Positions 23,030 through 34,130 of a stretch of 64,000 bases of DNA are shown here, in pieces (position 1 is the stretch's first letter; every line of letters begins with the position of its first letter). Below the pieces are notes generated by a model that searched no databases, was not told the origin of the DNA, and was given only the letters and a program-made list of their open reading frames with translations. Position numbers and translations under genes: made by a program. The stretch is from Coccinella septempunctata (lineage: Eukaryota; Arthropoda; Insecta; Coleoptera; Coccinellidae), in the NCBI RefSeq assembly GCF_907165205.1, contig NC_058190.1, forward strand, positions 12,966,001 to 13,030,000, read 5' to 3'.

Positions 23030-24010
23030 TCACTGCTCATTATTGCCTGCTTCTTTTTCCTCCGCTCTTTTCAATCTGCCCCCTGCTCTGTCACCGGCAT
23101 TGCGAAGCCAATTCATTACATGATTCATTTCCACATCAGTGGCACTTCTTGTAATAGGATTTATCCTTAACAGATCCTGGATAATAGAATTTCATTATTT
23201 GTATGAAATAAATTATTGAATTTCATATAGAATATCATCTTATATGTGTTTAAATTAATTAAATATACGTCAACATGCAAAATATGTATTCAATTTAAGT
23301 AACTTCCTTACATTCAAAAATGTCAACATTTTCGACCAATACAACATGAAAACTCACCATGATTAAGCTCAACAATATTCGCCATTGCTTCTAATCCATT
23401 TTTATTATTAATTCCTACCAGACCAATTCAGGGAAATTCCTGATTCATGGCTTATTATGAGTTAGATTATTTTGCGTGTTGTCTCTGCTACGTCCTTACC
23501 CCCGTTGAGGCCAAATTTGGACAACTGAAAAATATTTGTATATATAGATTTTTCTGTCTTTCAAATTGTAGAATTTTTTCTCTAGAATAAAAAAGACCAA
23601 AACCAAAAATTGAAAGCATATCCCAAAAGAGTAGATACATAATTCTACCTACACATTTTTTCAAATATTCTAGATCATATATAAGTATATCAGCATCGAA
23701 TTTCTTCAATTCTTCGTACCTTTTTATTTTGATGGTGTTCTTATCCATTTCTATCTCTGCATTTTTTTTATCTACATGCAATCTCAAAAGATCGTTGAAG
23801 TACTCGGTTCTAATGATGGTGATGATGTACTATATACTTGGACCTAATATTTCGAGAACTCTCTGTTTCACGTGATGATATTCCTGACGCCTACTCCGAC
23901 GTTTATTAGAAATAGAAATACCATTTTATTTTGATTTCTTGTACTCACCTGCCCTAGGACATCACTGTTACTATGTTAATACAACACAACACAACAAGGA
24001 AGTTTTCAGA
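23030..24010 (-). CDS. Unidentified host gene, partial model
   Basis: Three minus-strand segments look like exons. Segment A, about 23793-23649, begins after a CATTAG and encodes TEYFNDLLRLHVDKKNAEIE onward to LEYLKKCV, ending AG|GTAGAA. Segment B, 23414-23358, joins A in phase and encodes GINNKNGLEAMANIVELNH before a GTGAGT donor. Segment C, 23176-23030, follows a CCAG and encodes DLLRINPITRSATDVEMNHV to a TGA overlapped by an AATAAA signal. B and C do not join in phase, so an exon is missing or the copy is broken. A donor-like CAG|GTGAGT at about 23950 may end a 5' non-coding exon. The residues are hydrophilic, probably helical, with no signal peptide or membrane segment. I do not recognise the family. 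It lies upstream of PSMA5 on the same strand. Confidence 0.4.
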
Positions 24011-24179
24011 AAGAAAAATTTCGTCAAATAGCCTACTCTTAAAAACTCTTTTATCTTCGAAACACGTGCACACGTACGCCGCCTGAATGAAATAACGCTT
24101 CGATACGGAATTACGGAAATTATATTGTCTGGAAGCAAAATCCCGCGAAATTTAAATAGTACAGCTTGACCTTATGTTA

Positions 24180-24620
24180 AGGGTAAAAAGCGCTGAAGAT
24201 GCATCTAACCGCAACCGATCCGATGAATATAAACCGCCAAGAAGTTGCTCATCTAACAGCAGCGTTTTGCCGACGCTGGCTAGATGCTCATGTTTCGCCA
24301 CATCTTCAGCAGCGTAAACCATGTCCTCGGATCTTCAAAGGTCCGATGATGTGTAACAGCAATACGCACTTCGCCAGCAGTAACAGCACACAGCCGACGA
24401 TTTACCGACGATAAATGTTTGTTGGGAAGCAATTCTCAACTTTCTCACCAGTTAGAATTGCATACTTTGCTGCTCCTTCTATTCCAAATGCATCGCCATT
24501 TTATGCATATCAGCTTTCCCAGCATTCGTATAGGACTTCTCTTACAATCGTTTACACATCAACTCTGTTAACACTTACGAACCACCGAGCTGGAAAGGAG
24601 CATAGAATGCAGGAATAAAT
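24180..24620. other. CG-rich patch, probably transposon-derived
   Basis: CpG and GC content rise sharply at 24180-24420, and CGCTGAAGATG (24191-24201) recurs inverted as CATCTTCAGCAGCG (24301-24314). Open frames 24199-24414 and 24415-24618 have no recognisable motif. Confidence 0.3.
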
Positions 24621-24791
24621 CTGTTTTTCGCCCTATATCTTCGTAACAAAGCGCTTTTTCAAAAATCATCAAGGAATAAATTATCCTTGAAATAGTCCAA
24701 GGAATAACCTATTGAATTTTTGCAGCGTTCATTCAATGAGCGGCCATCTTGGAGGAGACCAAAAATCAAGAAGCAGTTTCGAACCATATAT

Positions 24792-25886
24792 CTATACTGC
24801 ATTCACATTTATTTTAGCAGTCGGTTGGCCATGAAATAATTTTCTCAAGTTTTTGTAACTAGAACAGAGTAAGGTTGACACTCATGAAATGTCATGAAAT
24901 GTTATAACGCCGGTGCCACAACTAATATCAATTTTTATTAAGAAAATGCCGAAAGTAATTCAAAAAAGAGACAGGGTTTCAGTGCTATTTAGAATTCAGG
25001 TCCGCTCATTCAAATAGTTATACCCTGATATTCTAAAATCCACAATACGTCAGATGGTAGCGAACATTTTCAATGTAAGTGAATTTATATACCTACTGTT
25101 TCATCTGAATCTAAACGACTTATATTTCAGCTGAATATTTCCACAATTATAAAGATTGTGAATGAAGAGGATGACAAAGAATTTCCTTCTATTGGGATAC
25201 CCAAAAAAGTGTTGGCATTTGAGAATTTTATGTTTGAGTGAATTAATGCGAAAAGTTTACTACAGAATTTTCGATGAATGTCATCGTAGAATAAGTTCCC
25301 GAAAATTGATTTTTCTATTTTTCATTTGACTTGTCCTATACATTGTAAATGTCTTAAAGTACCAATAAATACCTAATTATTATTATTAGGTATATCAATA
25401 TTGATATAATAATAATACATATGTATTGAGTTGAACAGCCACAAATACGCGCCAGTTGTCCTGTTAATTGTTTATTCATGTGAAATTTTTGTTCAAAGGT
25501 GCAGTTCATCTTGACTTGAAAGTTCCTTTAATTCCTTTTACTTATATTGATGCAAGATGATTTTTGTTTTGATAAATTTAACATTCTTGTAATTATCTGT
25601 TAATTCCTTCGGAAGATACCCATTCCCAAAAACTGCATCATATGGATTTCATCTTCGGGTTAATATTTTTGAAATCTACAACTGATGTAACGTATTCAAA
25701 CTTTAGCCAATGAAGATAACCAACATTAACTCTCCTCAAGCTAGTGCATATTATGATATTATACTGATCTCTTGTATTTTCCATGCAAATAACTGGATTT
25801 GGTATGCCTTCAATCAGTTTGTATAAACTTCAATTATGTTCGTCACATATTTTCCGAAGAGATTCGACATTGTGATAAAATACGGA
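24792..25886 (+). mobile_element. TIR element with spliced HTH ORF, copy 1 (3' truncated)
   Basis: The left end ATTTTAGCAGTCGGTTGGCC and the body align with the copies at 58569-59713 (+) and 45410-46649 (-). The copy stops at about 25886, where a gypsy integrase relic starts; the other copies continue for about 170 bp to the opposite terminal repeat. Exon 1 of the small ORF (ATGCCGAAAGTAATTC at about 24946) is frame-damaged. The intron 25075-25130 (GTAAGT...TTTCAG) and exon 2 encoding NISTIIKIVNEEDDKEF..GIPKK are readable. See the intact version at 46209-46497. Confidence 0.75.
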
Positions 25887-26670
25887 ATAACATACATTAA
25901 GGTCAGTGACAACCCCGAAAAGTCAATCCTATCATCTTGGCTTCTTGGCCTAATACGAGCAAACTATTTGGTCAAGAATTTACATCGATTTATTTGTTGG
26001 TCCGATATTTCTAGATATTGTACATTCCTATTCAAAATGGAAGTCAATGAAATGAAATCGACAACTTTTTGTGTTATAAATAATAAGACAACCATTTCCT
26101 ACAGATTTGGTTTACCCGATACTGTTGTTTCCGACAATGGATCTCTATTTATTTCAGAGGAATACGGTTACTCAACGCCCTATGATCCGCTAGTAATGAT
26201 GTAGAAAATGCCGTCAAAAAAATTAAAGGAACCATGAAAAAGCCATATAGGTAGGGGTAAAAACAAAATAAGTATATAAACTTTTCTATGAAGATTTTAT
26301 TCGATTACAAAAACGTCCAACATTCTACAACAGGTTATAGTCCAGCTTAATTAAATTTTGGTCGAAATCTGAAAGGTAGACTAGATAATTTGATTATTGC
26401 AATAATAGATCTATTATATTTTAATCAAAAAAAGATTATTAAACCCTAATTTATGGGGGAAAATTGAATGCAATATTGGTACTATTGTTGCTTTCAAAGA
26501 CTTTTCGATTCACAATAAACCTGTTTGGAAAAATGGAATAAAGAAAATATTTCATATGAGGTACACTCTTATTCTGATGATGGTAGAATCTCTAATAGGA
26601 AACATAATATTGATCGAATTAATAAGGAGTTACTTTTATCCAGTTCATTTTAACATAGGATGACGAAGAA
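25887..26670 (+). pseudogene. Ty3/gypsy-type LTR retrotransposon integrase relic
   Basis: Integrase catalyses insertion of reverse-transcribed DNA. The frame ending at 26204 contains FGLPDTVVSDNGSLFISEE, the core-domain segment with the second catalytic Asp. A shifted frame at about 26190-26250 gives NDVENAVKKIKGTMKK, the usual location of the catalytic Glu helix. Further blocks follow in other frames: HSTTGYSPA and NFGRNLKGRLDNL (about 26315-26390), then FKDFSIHNKPVWKNG (about 26495-26540) and a short C-terminal RISNRKHNID (about 26583-26612). Order and content match gypsy-like integrases. Stops and shifts are frequent, and no protease, RT, envelope or LTRs were found, so it is a non-functional fragment. 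Its left edge cuts into the TIR element copy at 24792. Confidence 0.8.
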
Positions 26671-27101
26671 AGTATTTCACAAATATCAAAAAAGAATTCA
26701 TAAATGATGAAAACACTGTTATTAATTCAGATTCAAATCATGAATTTATTCTAGATTCAAAAATTAATTATCAAAACAGTTAAACTTCAAATGTACCTAA
26801 AAATTGATTCGACACCAAATGTTGAAATTTTGAAAACTTACAATTTGAGGCCTTGTCGCCTCAGCCGACTTGTAAATGAATATGAAAATTTTATTCATCT
26901 GTCAAATTTGACAGACAACAATGTTCCGACTAATTTTTGATTGTTGTTTTAGCCAATGAGCATACAATTAGGCGATAATTTTGCATTAGTGCAAATTATC
27001 GATAATTTGCACTTGTGCAAAATTATCAGGTCCTTTGAAATAAATACAGACGTAATTATAAACGTTTATTTCTTATTAAAGTAACATGAAAACTGTTGAA
27101 C
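26671..27101. other. Spacer with small palindromes
   Basis: No gene. CTGTCAAATTTGACAG (26898-26913) is a perfect 16-bp palindrome. AAATTATCGATAATTT (26992-27007) is another; a similar AAAATTATCGATAATTTT occurs at about 28694-28711, on the far side of the Crypton relic. Confidence 0.4.
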
Positions 27102-28431
27102 CTAGTTATTGAAATTTTTACAATTAAAAACGCAATTATTGAAATTTATGATTGAACCAGACGAAGCTTGTTGTTGGTCAGAAACAAAGTTACTTGAAGC
27201 AGAAGTTGAAACTGAAGAAACACTAAAGTCGTTGTTTTCACTGTTTCTCATTTTCCTTATTATTTCCTCGTGAAACTCTTTATCGAGTTGTAAATAAGGT
27301 TTTATTGAACTGACATTTCCATGTCCTGGTTTTTTTGTTAGCTGGTTTTCGTTTACCCCAACCTTGGTTAGATGGCTTACGGCAGTTGCTCGGTGAGAAT
27401 GGTTTGTAAATTTGAACTTTTCGCTATCGAGACCTGCTGTTTGGACAGACAGCTTTGTTCATTTTGCGATCTCGTTTCTGCCAACTAGGATATTCTTGAA
27501 CCATATATTATTGTTTTGCCATTCTCGATTCGGTGTGAGAAACAGACGGTTCGTCTTCACGTTAGATCCTCGTTTTGACAAAAGTTTTTTGTATAATCTT
27601 AAAAAAAAGCTTTGATAAGAAAAATTAAATGAGAAACTGTTAATTTGACCTACCTAACGGGGCAGATGTCTTCATTAGTAGTGTTTTTGATTAACCATTT
27701 ACTGTCTGTTAATCTGGATTATATTCTATTCTATTTGTGCTAGTTCCATGATTAAACTTCTCTTCTTGAAAAAAATCCGTCAACAGTTGGCTGCCTCACC
27801 TCGAAATGCTAGCTCATAAGATATGAGATGAAAATTTTTTTTTCTGCAGACCCTCCGGCTTGTTTTCATCGTAAAGCTTCGAAATTTGCAGCAATTCTTT
27901 GTAAGTAAAAGCCGATGAGCTTTCTTTTCTATTTTCCGGGTTAATTTGTAATATTTTGCGCGCAGCATCTCGTGCACCCCTAGCCGATTTAAATCTTACA
28001 TCATTAAATGGATCCATTGCAATGCCGAAATCTTCATAATATTTTTCCTGAACAAGTTTTGCTGTCACGTTCCACATTATTTTCACCACACTTTCTTTAT
28101 AAAAGGATCCATCCTTCTTGCGCATGTTGCTTGTCCACTCCTTTAGAATGAAGGTAATTTTTTCCACCGAAGTTCCTCGTTCTAATAAGTGATTTCTTTC
28201 GGCACAAAACTCTTGAAATTGTCTCCATATTGACGTTTTTGACTTTTTTGTATTCGTTGGCGTAAGATTGTCTATATTCTTATTAATATCTACAGCAGAA
28301 GCGTTTCCAAATCGCGACATTGCACTTAGAAAATATGACCATAGAAATACCAAACGATATGACAATGGGTTTTTTATAATGCGTCGTTTACTAAAAAATT
28401 TTTCATTGTCCGTAGCAACGATTTTTTCCAA
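27102..28431 (-). pseudogene. Crypton-like tyrosine recombinase relic
   Basis: Minus-strand coding region for a phage-integrase-type recombinase of the Crypton/DUF3504 group, which moves circular DNA through a tyrosine nucleophile rather than a DDE site. The N-terminal core-binding part (28431-27814) carries KKSKTSIWRQFQEFCAERNH and EWTSNMRKKDGSFYKESVVK. A frameshift in an A-run near 27840 is followed by FHLISYELAFRGEAANC, the region of the first catalytic Arg. The C-terminal part reads RLFLTPNREW, then TNHSHRATAVSHLTKVG (the H-x-x-R motif), KKPGHGN (the third-box His) and SSIKPYLQL (candidate Tyr), ending at 27102 after a Ser-rich tail. Breaks include a stop after AANC, a TGA at about 27463 and a poorly matching stretch 27570-27775 that could hold an intron. 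Start could be 28431 or the later Met at about 28320. Confidence 0.75.
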
Positions 28432-28763
28432 CAGCTCCTACGTGCCTGCAATGAGTATAAATTATACAATTATCGTCGCCACTGGTGACGGCAATGTGAC
28501 AGCAACTGACAGCGACACAATACGATTTGATGGATTCACAAAATTTTCTTATTAAATTTAACTCTTGCAATGAAAATGAATCTATAATTTTTGACAAATC
28601 TGCTCTCATGCAAGTTAAACTGTAAAAGGCACTCGAGCGCTCCACGCACTCGTGCTCTTTTTCAACTTAACTTGCATTCAAGCATCTTTCCCAAAAATTA
28701 TCGATAATTTTCATTGCACTAGTTAAATTACAACTGATAATTTTTGTATAAAAACTTTATATA
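28432..28763. other. Spacer between Crypton relic and Tc1 element
   Basis: Short frames only. Contains the AAAATTATCGATAATTTT palindrome (about 28694-28711). The last two bases are the TA target of the Tc1 insertion. Confidence 0.4.
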
Positions 28764-30292
28764 CACTGCGCAAAAAAATTAACGCACATTATGGAAATCT
28801 CAAATTTATTCTACAACTGAAGGTGTTGTCAATGATAATTATTTTTATCAGAATTATGCATGCATATGTTATCCATTTTCAACGGATTTCTTCACTACAG
28901 ATGTTTTTTCCCAGCAGGAATAAAAAAAGATGATATTATCAGATTTTGAATGTATTGGCTCCATTCTAAAATCAGTTGTTCTCGATCAATTCTAGTGTTC
29001 AATAGTTTTTCTTTCGTTTGATTTTCTACACTCGATCGCTATGCAACGCGAAACACGCAATTAGACCCAAGAGGAATGTGCCCAAGCGGTAGTTTTGCGA
29101 GAAGAAGGGTGGACATACACAAGAATTGCAGAAAGGTTTGGAGTTTCCCATACAAGTGTGTCAAGAATGTTGCAGCGATTCAGGGAGACAGGTTTAAATG
29201 TCCGAAGACCAGGACAGGGTAGACCACGGGTAACAACTGCCATTCAAGAACGTTACTTGAGAGTTTCTTCGTTCAGACAACGGTTTGCAACCGCTCGCCT
29301 CAAATTCGCCTTCAAATTCAGCTTGAGCAAACTCATGAGGTGTAAATTAGCACTCAGACAATAAGAAATCGCCTCAGAGAATATGATTTAAGGCCTCGTG
29401 TCGCGGCAAGAGGCCCAGCTCTTACCCCAGCCCATCGAAGGGCGCGTTTGGATTTTGCGAGAGAGCATATCCATTGGGAGGAGGCCGATTGGGAAAGAGT
29501 TCTCTTCACAGATGAGTCTAGATTCTGCCTCTACCATTGTGATCGACGTTCCCTTGTATGCAGACGTCCACATGAAAGATATGCTCAGCGCAATTTCCTG
29601 AATACTACTGGTTTCGGGGGAGGATCGAATATGTTATGGGGTGGAATATATTTGACTGCTCGCACAGACCTAGTGGTCGGTGATAATGGAGCTATGAATG
29701 CTGATAAGTATATAAGGAACATTCTTGAAGAGCATGTAGTGCCATTTGCCCCATACATTGGTGAAAATTTCATTTTTATGGACGATAATGCCAGACCCCA
29801 TCGTGCGCGCATCGTTCAGGAGTACCTTGAAGAGGTTGAAGTCTCTCGAATGGAATGGCCAGCAAGAAGTCCAGATCTCAATCCGATTGAGCAGATTTGG
29901 GACCTCAATAGAAGGCTGAGAAGTTCTGAAAATCAGCCAGCTACTCCTAATGACTTAGGAATCCAACTCGGAGAAATCTGGGAAGGATTAGATCAGAACA
30001 TTTTAAGATCACTCATTTTGAGTATGAACCTCCGTTGCCGAGCTGTAATTAACGCAAGGGGTGGAATTACCAAGTATCAAATCACTTATCAGCATTTCAG
30101 TATTTTGAAAATTTTTCATTTCTCTTCTTTCACATAAGATTCGGTGAAAACTTGAATTTTTCTTCCATTTAATGTTTCTTATTTCGTTCAAAACCTTCTC
30201 GAGAGAACATAAAAATAAGTTATAAAGTCAATGTAGAGTTAACTTTTATTAATTGAGATTTTCAGAATGTGCGTTAATTTTTTTGCGCAGTG
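28764..30292 (+). mobile_element. Tc1-like DNA transposon, complete ends, 1529 bp
   Basis: Perfect 27-bp terminal inverted repeats begin CACTGCGCAAAAAAATTAAC, and the similarity extends to about 40 bp with mismatches. TA dinucleotides flank both ends (28762-28763 and 30293-30294), the Tc1/mariner target duplication. It contains one transposase pseudogene (29041-30137). The intact ends mean the copy could still be mobilised in trans if an active relative exists. Confidence 0.95.
29041..30137 (+). pseudogene. Tc1-type DD34E transposase, inactivated
   Basis: Cut-and-paste transposase. The ATG at 29041 is followed seven codons later by a TAG (29062-29064). Then comes the paired-like HTH region (LREEGWTYTRIAERFGVSHT, 29089 on) with the GRPR hook (29219-29230). 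A frameshift near 29310 and a further TAA at about 29347 interrupt the second HTH. The catalytic part is open from 29448: first Asp in TDESRF (about 29511), second in MDDNARPHR (about 29780) and Glu in SPDLNPIEQIWD. There are exactly 34 residues between the second Asp and the Glu, the DD34E signature. Thus the catalytic triad survives, but two stops and a frameshift in the DNA-binding half make it a pseudogene. The open frame ends at 30137, 155 bp before the right terminal repeat ends. Confidence 0.95.
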
Positions 30293-30294
30293 TA

Positions 30295-31195
30295 GATACT
30301 TGTTTAATATAAATGGAATGTATATTGAATAAGGGGTGTGAGATTGTTCGTGAATAGAGTCTGTATATTACTTGCGGTGTTTTATGGCGCATATGTAACG
30401 TGATGAAATTAATGTATGAAAATGTGTGGAAATAAAGTGTTCCAGTTGAATTTCAGAATTGATTAGATAAATATCTAAGTAACCTCCTTAAATTATCACA
30501 AAGAGAATAGGTATCTGTTTTCTTGCCAAACTTCTGATCTGATCTGAGAACTCGAGTTGGCATTTCTGAAAAGGAAATTTTAAGACCAATGAAATGAGAT
30601 GTCACTCGACCTCTGTTCCCTATTCAAATTTTTGGAGTTGTAGCATCCTCTCGAAGGGGGTTGCGTTTTCAAGACCTTTCAGTAGGTACCGCAAAATGTG
30701 TCCCAGTACGAACGTAGACCATTAAATTTTGCAACATTATACTTTGAGATATAACAGGGGTGAGTGGGGTGACTTCTTTTCCATCAGAATCGACTTAATT
30801 CAGTTACTAAAAATAAACAAGTTCGATGTGCTAACTGCTAACTTTTTATACTTTTACACCATCGTGATTGAAAAGATAAGAGATGTCACGTCGATTGATG
30901 TTCAAAATATCGAAGATTCTTGTAATGAAACAAGCGTTTCATCATTCCCAATTAATGGATGAACCGAGTAAATAATATGTCCATTCCTTTCTACCACGTG
31001 ATCAAACTCGAACATACATTATACAAATTAGAATGAGATAGCTTGCTCAATATCATTGAGACTATCGGTGATAGCCTGGGTTGTGGTAATATCTGAACTG
31101 ATAGTGAAATTTTTAGCCAAACAAAAGTGTTTCGAAAACTAGTGAGTGCGTTCAAAATCGTGACGACCTTTGGCTTCATTTCAAGGACTTGAATC
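30295..31195. other. Spacer, no gene seen
   Basis: AT-rich; the frame 30729-30962 has no known motif. Confidence 0.4.
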
Positions 31196-31295
31196 ATGGA
31201 AACTGAAGAGCAACAGGTTGTTCTAACCTCCAACAGTCAACAACCTTCCGTTATTGTACAGAATATAGCTACAATCAACGCAACAACTGTGACTG
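31196..31295 (+). CDS. Candidate first coding exon of a host gene
   Basis: ATG at 31196 opens 33 codons (METEEQQVVLTSNSQQPSVI then VQNIATINATTVT) ending ACT G|GTAGGT, an acceptable splice donor (GT at 31296). The composition, an acidic start followed by Gln/Ser/Thr/Asn-rich residues, resembles N-termini of insect transcription factors. A TTTCAAG lies just upstream at 31179-31185. I could not find a following exon in the window, so the gene would continue across a large intron filled with the elements described below. Low confidence; it may be chance. Confidence 0.3.
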
Positions 31296-32769
31296 GTAGG
31301 TTTATTGTCCTAACCTCACTTCTTCAGCTGTTTACGAAATATAAGTAATTGGGGATTATTGAAAAATCTCTGAGAAATGAACTCGATGGATCTCTGAATT
31401 TAGAAACTCATTTAAACTTCTTTTAATCCTCGCCGAATGTATTTGTACATTGAGAGACTCTTTGATTCATTATGAAGAATAAGTTTCTGAAGATTTTTAA
31501 TAAGCTTATATTTTATATCATACCCAACAATGCGGTATTATATGTTTATTAAATATGATTCGTATTTGAATAAAAAATTGAAGCTGCGGCTTCTGACGAG
31601 AATAACTCGAAATCAAGGGGCTAAATTCTCCTAAATAATCTCATCCAATTATAAATGTTGTCAACAATACTATATGATGTATGATGTGTTGCAGCACTGT
31701 AGTATCAGGCGTAAATATCTCTGTAACATAGGGGATAAAATAAATTGATAAATAATTATGAAAGAAAAATTATTGGGAATAAAAAATGAAGCTTTTGAGT
31801 TCTCCTTCAACTTCACAACCACAGCGGTCACCCCTCCAACTGTTGAACTCACCTAATTATACTTGGCTTCCTGAATTTCTTCTCAATATTTTCAAAAATT
31901 CTTGACAAAATATTGAGTTGATAATAAGTACCTACTTAGCTCTGAAATAACGAACGTTCTTGCAAACTTCATCGTATCTAGTTCCTGAGATGCAAAATTC
32001 TTTCTGAAATTTTATGATTTCCCACGAGTGTTTGAACAGTATTTTCAGAGTTTTAATGCAGTTAGATTGGTTTTTTCTTAAATTGCAAAATATTTTTGAT
32101 GCCTATATAACGAAATCATCAAGCAAACTTCGAGTGCATCCAGACTAGGTTTCGGTATGCAAAGATTATAGAGTTAGGTAAGCTACTAACTATAGGTAGC
32201 TAACTCTTAAATCTTTCTAGTTTAGTTAAGGATAAACGTTTTCAAATATTCTTGGGAATACCACGTGACTTTTCAGATGCGATTAAGATTAAGGTTAAAT
32301 GGAATAGTCATGTGGTATACTACACACAATACACAAGAAGAGAATAGAGAATTTTCAATTACCCTCTGATGGTGTAGTGTTCTGATCAATTTTTTTCTTG
32401 AAAAATGATTGAAATGGATGTGGTATCGGCAAAGCCTTATTTATTTATTTTTTTCGGAGAAATGTGAAAAATAATTTTCATTTTCTTTTCCGAATGTAAT
32501 GGCTTTGTCCAATGAACAACATTTCTCATGAAATATAAGTATATGTGAAAACCACATATACATAGGAGCGGTCTGTACTGGTCTGTAGCGGAAGAAAAAT
32601 GTCATCAAAATTTGAATGGGGTGTAATTCCCTCCGAATGATGTATTCCGAATTCTATTATTAGAATTATTGCAATATTGCAATAATGTATTCGAATTCAT
32701 TCGAATAATTCTAAAAAACTCCTAAACGGCTAAAGCGATTCTGATCAAATTCAATAGGCTTCGTCAAAG
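31296..32769. other. Spacer, no gene seen
   Basis: AT-rich DNA. Small hairpin-like words such as GAATTCTATTATTAGAATT (about 32650-32668) occur. No gene or element ends recognised. Confidence 0.35.
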
Positions 32770-33170
32770 ATCATCAAATTTTCATAAATTGCAAATGAAA
32801 GAATAGTACATCCGACACCGTATTTCATCGATATCAATAATTGATTCCAAACAATGTTCAGATGAAAACCAACATCCTGATGACAAAATAAAACCATACT
32901 TTTGTTTTGTCGCTCAGGATGTTTGTTTTCTGGTCTCAACAGAGTCGATATTGAAATTCAGTACAAGAATTCGAATTTTGCGCCATTCAATTATAAAACA
33001 GTTTTGCTGTATTGACAATACGTTTTCAGCGCCATCTCATTGTCAGATGTGGCTAACACACAGGCCAAAATGAAGTCGGTTTTTAGTATTTTTTTAAATA
33101 TGAGGGCGCGTTTCCTTTCTTTCACCTCTATAATCTGTGATTGAGATGTTATCAGAAAATTGAACATGTA

Positions 33171-33427
33171 GGGGAGAGTTCCTTTGAATCGGACGGCCCA
33201 TGAACCGGACGCTACAGTTTTGTACTAAACTCGATAGTAATTTAGCATCCTTTACGTGAATCCCATTTTCGCAACATCGATCGATATCTCTTGGAAAATG
33301 GCGACCCTGTGGCTCGCGCCTTGTTGCAAAAATGGGATTTACGTAAAGCATGCTAAATAACTATCGAGTGTAGTAGAAAACTGTAGCGTCCGGTTCATGG
33401 GCCGTCCGATTCAAAGGAACTCTCCCC
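33171..33427. mobile_element. Palindromic MITE, 257 bp, TA target duplication (copy 1)
   Basis: The ends GGGGAGAGTTCCTTTGAA... and ...TTCAAAGGAACTCTCCCC are flanked by TA on each side. Almost the entire element can fold on itself, leaving a loop of about 45 bp. A second copy with the loop in the opposite orientation is at 57067-57324. The open frame 33094-33351 across it is not a gene. Confidence 0.9.
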
Positions 33428-33669
33428 TAGTACTATCCAAAAAAATTGGAGTTAGCAGAATATTATGGAAGAGAAATTATCATGCCTTTTCATGGCTGAG
33501 TTGAACTTTTATGAATTGTCCAATAATTATTTTCAACACTTGTGTAAACCTAGCCACTCTAAGGAATGTTTCTCTGGATAGGCTCATTAGCCCTGCTACC
33601 TAACATGAATTTCCCCCGTGATCGTGTCTCATACCGTGTGATTTTTTTTCTAAGGCCACATTTGAAAAA

Positions 33670-34130
33670 TTCTTTTTCTACAAGCGTGCGCGTTCAACCT
33701 TTTTCCCGCACGCATTTCAAGTTGCAAAGAGTCACTTTTCCAAAACGTGCGGAAAAAACGCCTGCTATTTCTTTCCCGCACGCATTTGCGTGCGGGAATG
33801 GATTAGCAGGGGTTTTTCCCGCACGCAAATCATATAGAATACATTAAATTCTATCATGTCTCTATGCACCGAACGTCAACGATGAGTAACCCATGGTAAC
33901 GACATGCAGAATTACGTCTGTCATTTTATATGAATTAATCAAATGAGATATGATCTGTATCGTGCAATTGATATATTTATATATTTCAAGCGCTTGTAGA
34001 AAAAATATTGTTCCTAACTCTTGCGTAAAGTGTCTTGCCCGCACTCAACTGCTTACCCGAACTCTGCTTCGCATCGTTCGGGCAACGGCAGTTTCGTGCG
34101 GGCAAGTATCACTTTCCGCACTTGATAGGA
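33670..34130. repeat. CG-rich insertion with repeated CCCGCACGCA words
   Basis: CCCGCACGC recurs at about 33713, 33774 and 33818, with the inverted GCGTGCGGGA at 33786-33796. The stretch TTTCCCGCACGCATTTGCGT plus GCGGGAAT forms a strong hairpin. Related TTGCCCGCAC and GTGCGGGCAA words lie at 34033-34107. GC content contrasts sharply with the AT-rich flanks. It interrupts the alignment between the transposase scraps at 33.5 and 42.5 kb, so it is probably a separate nested element; ends are not resolved. Confidence 0.5.

Noticed and set aside
33094..33351. 85-codon minus-strand ORF
   Set aside because: It crosses the palindromic MITE, and its sequence is that of the MITE arms.
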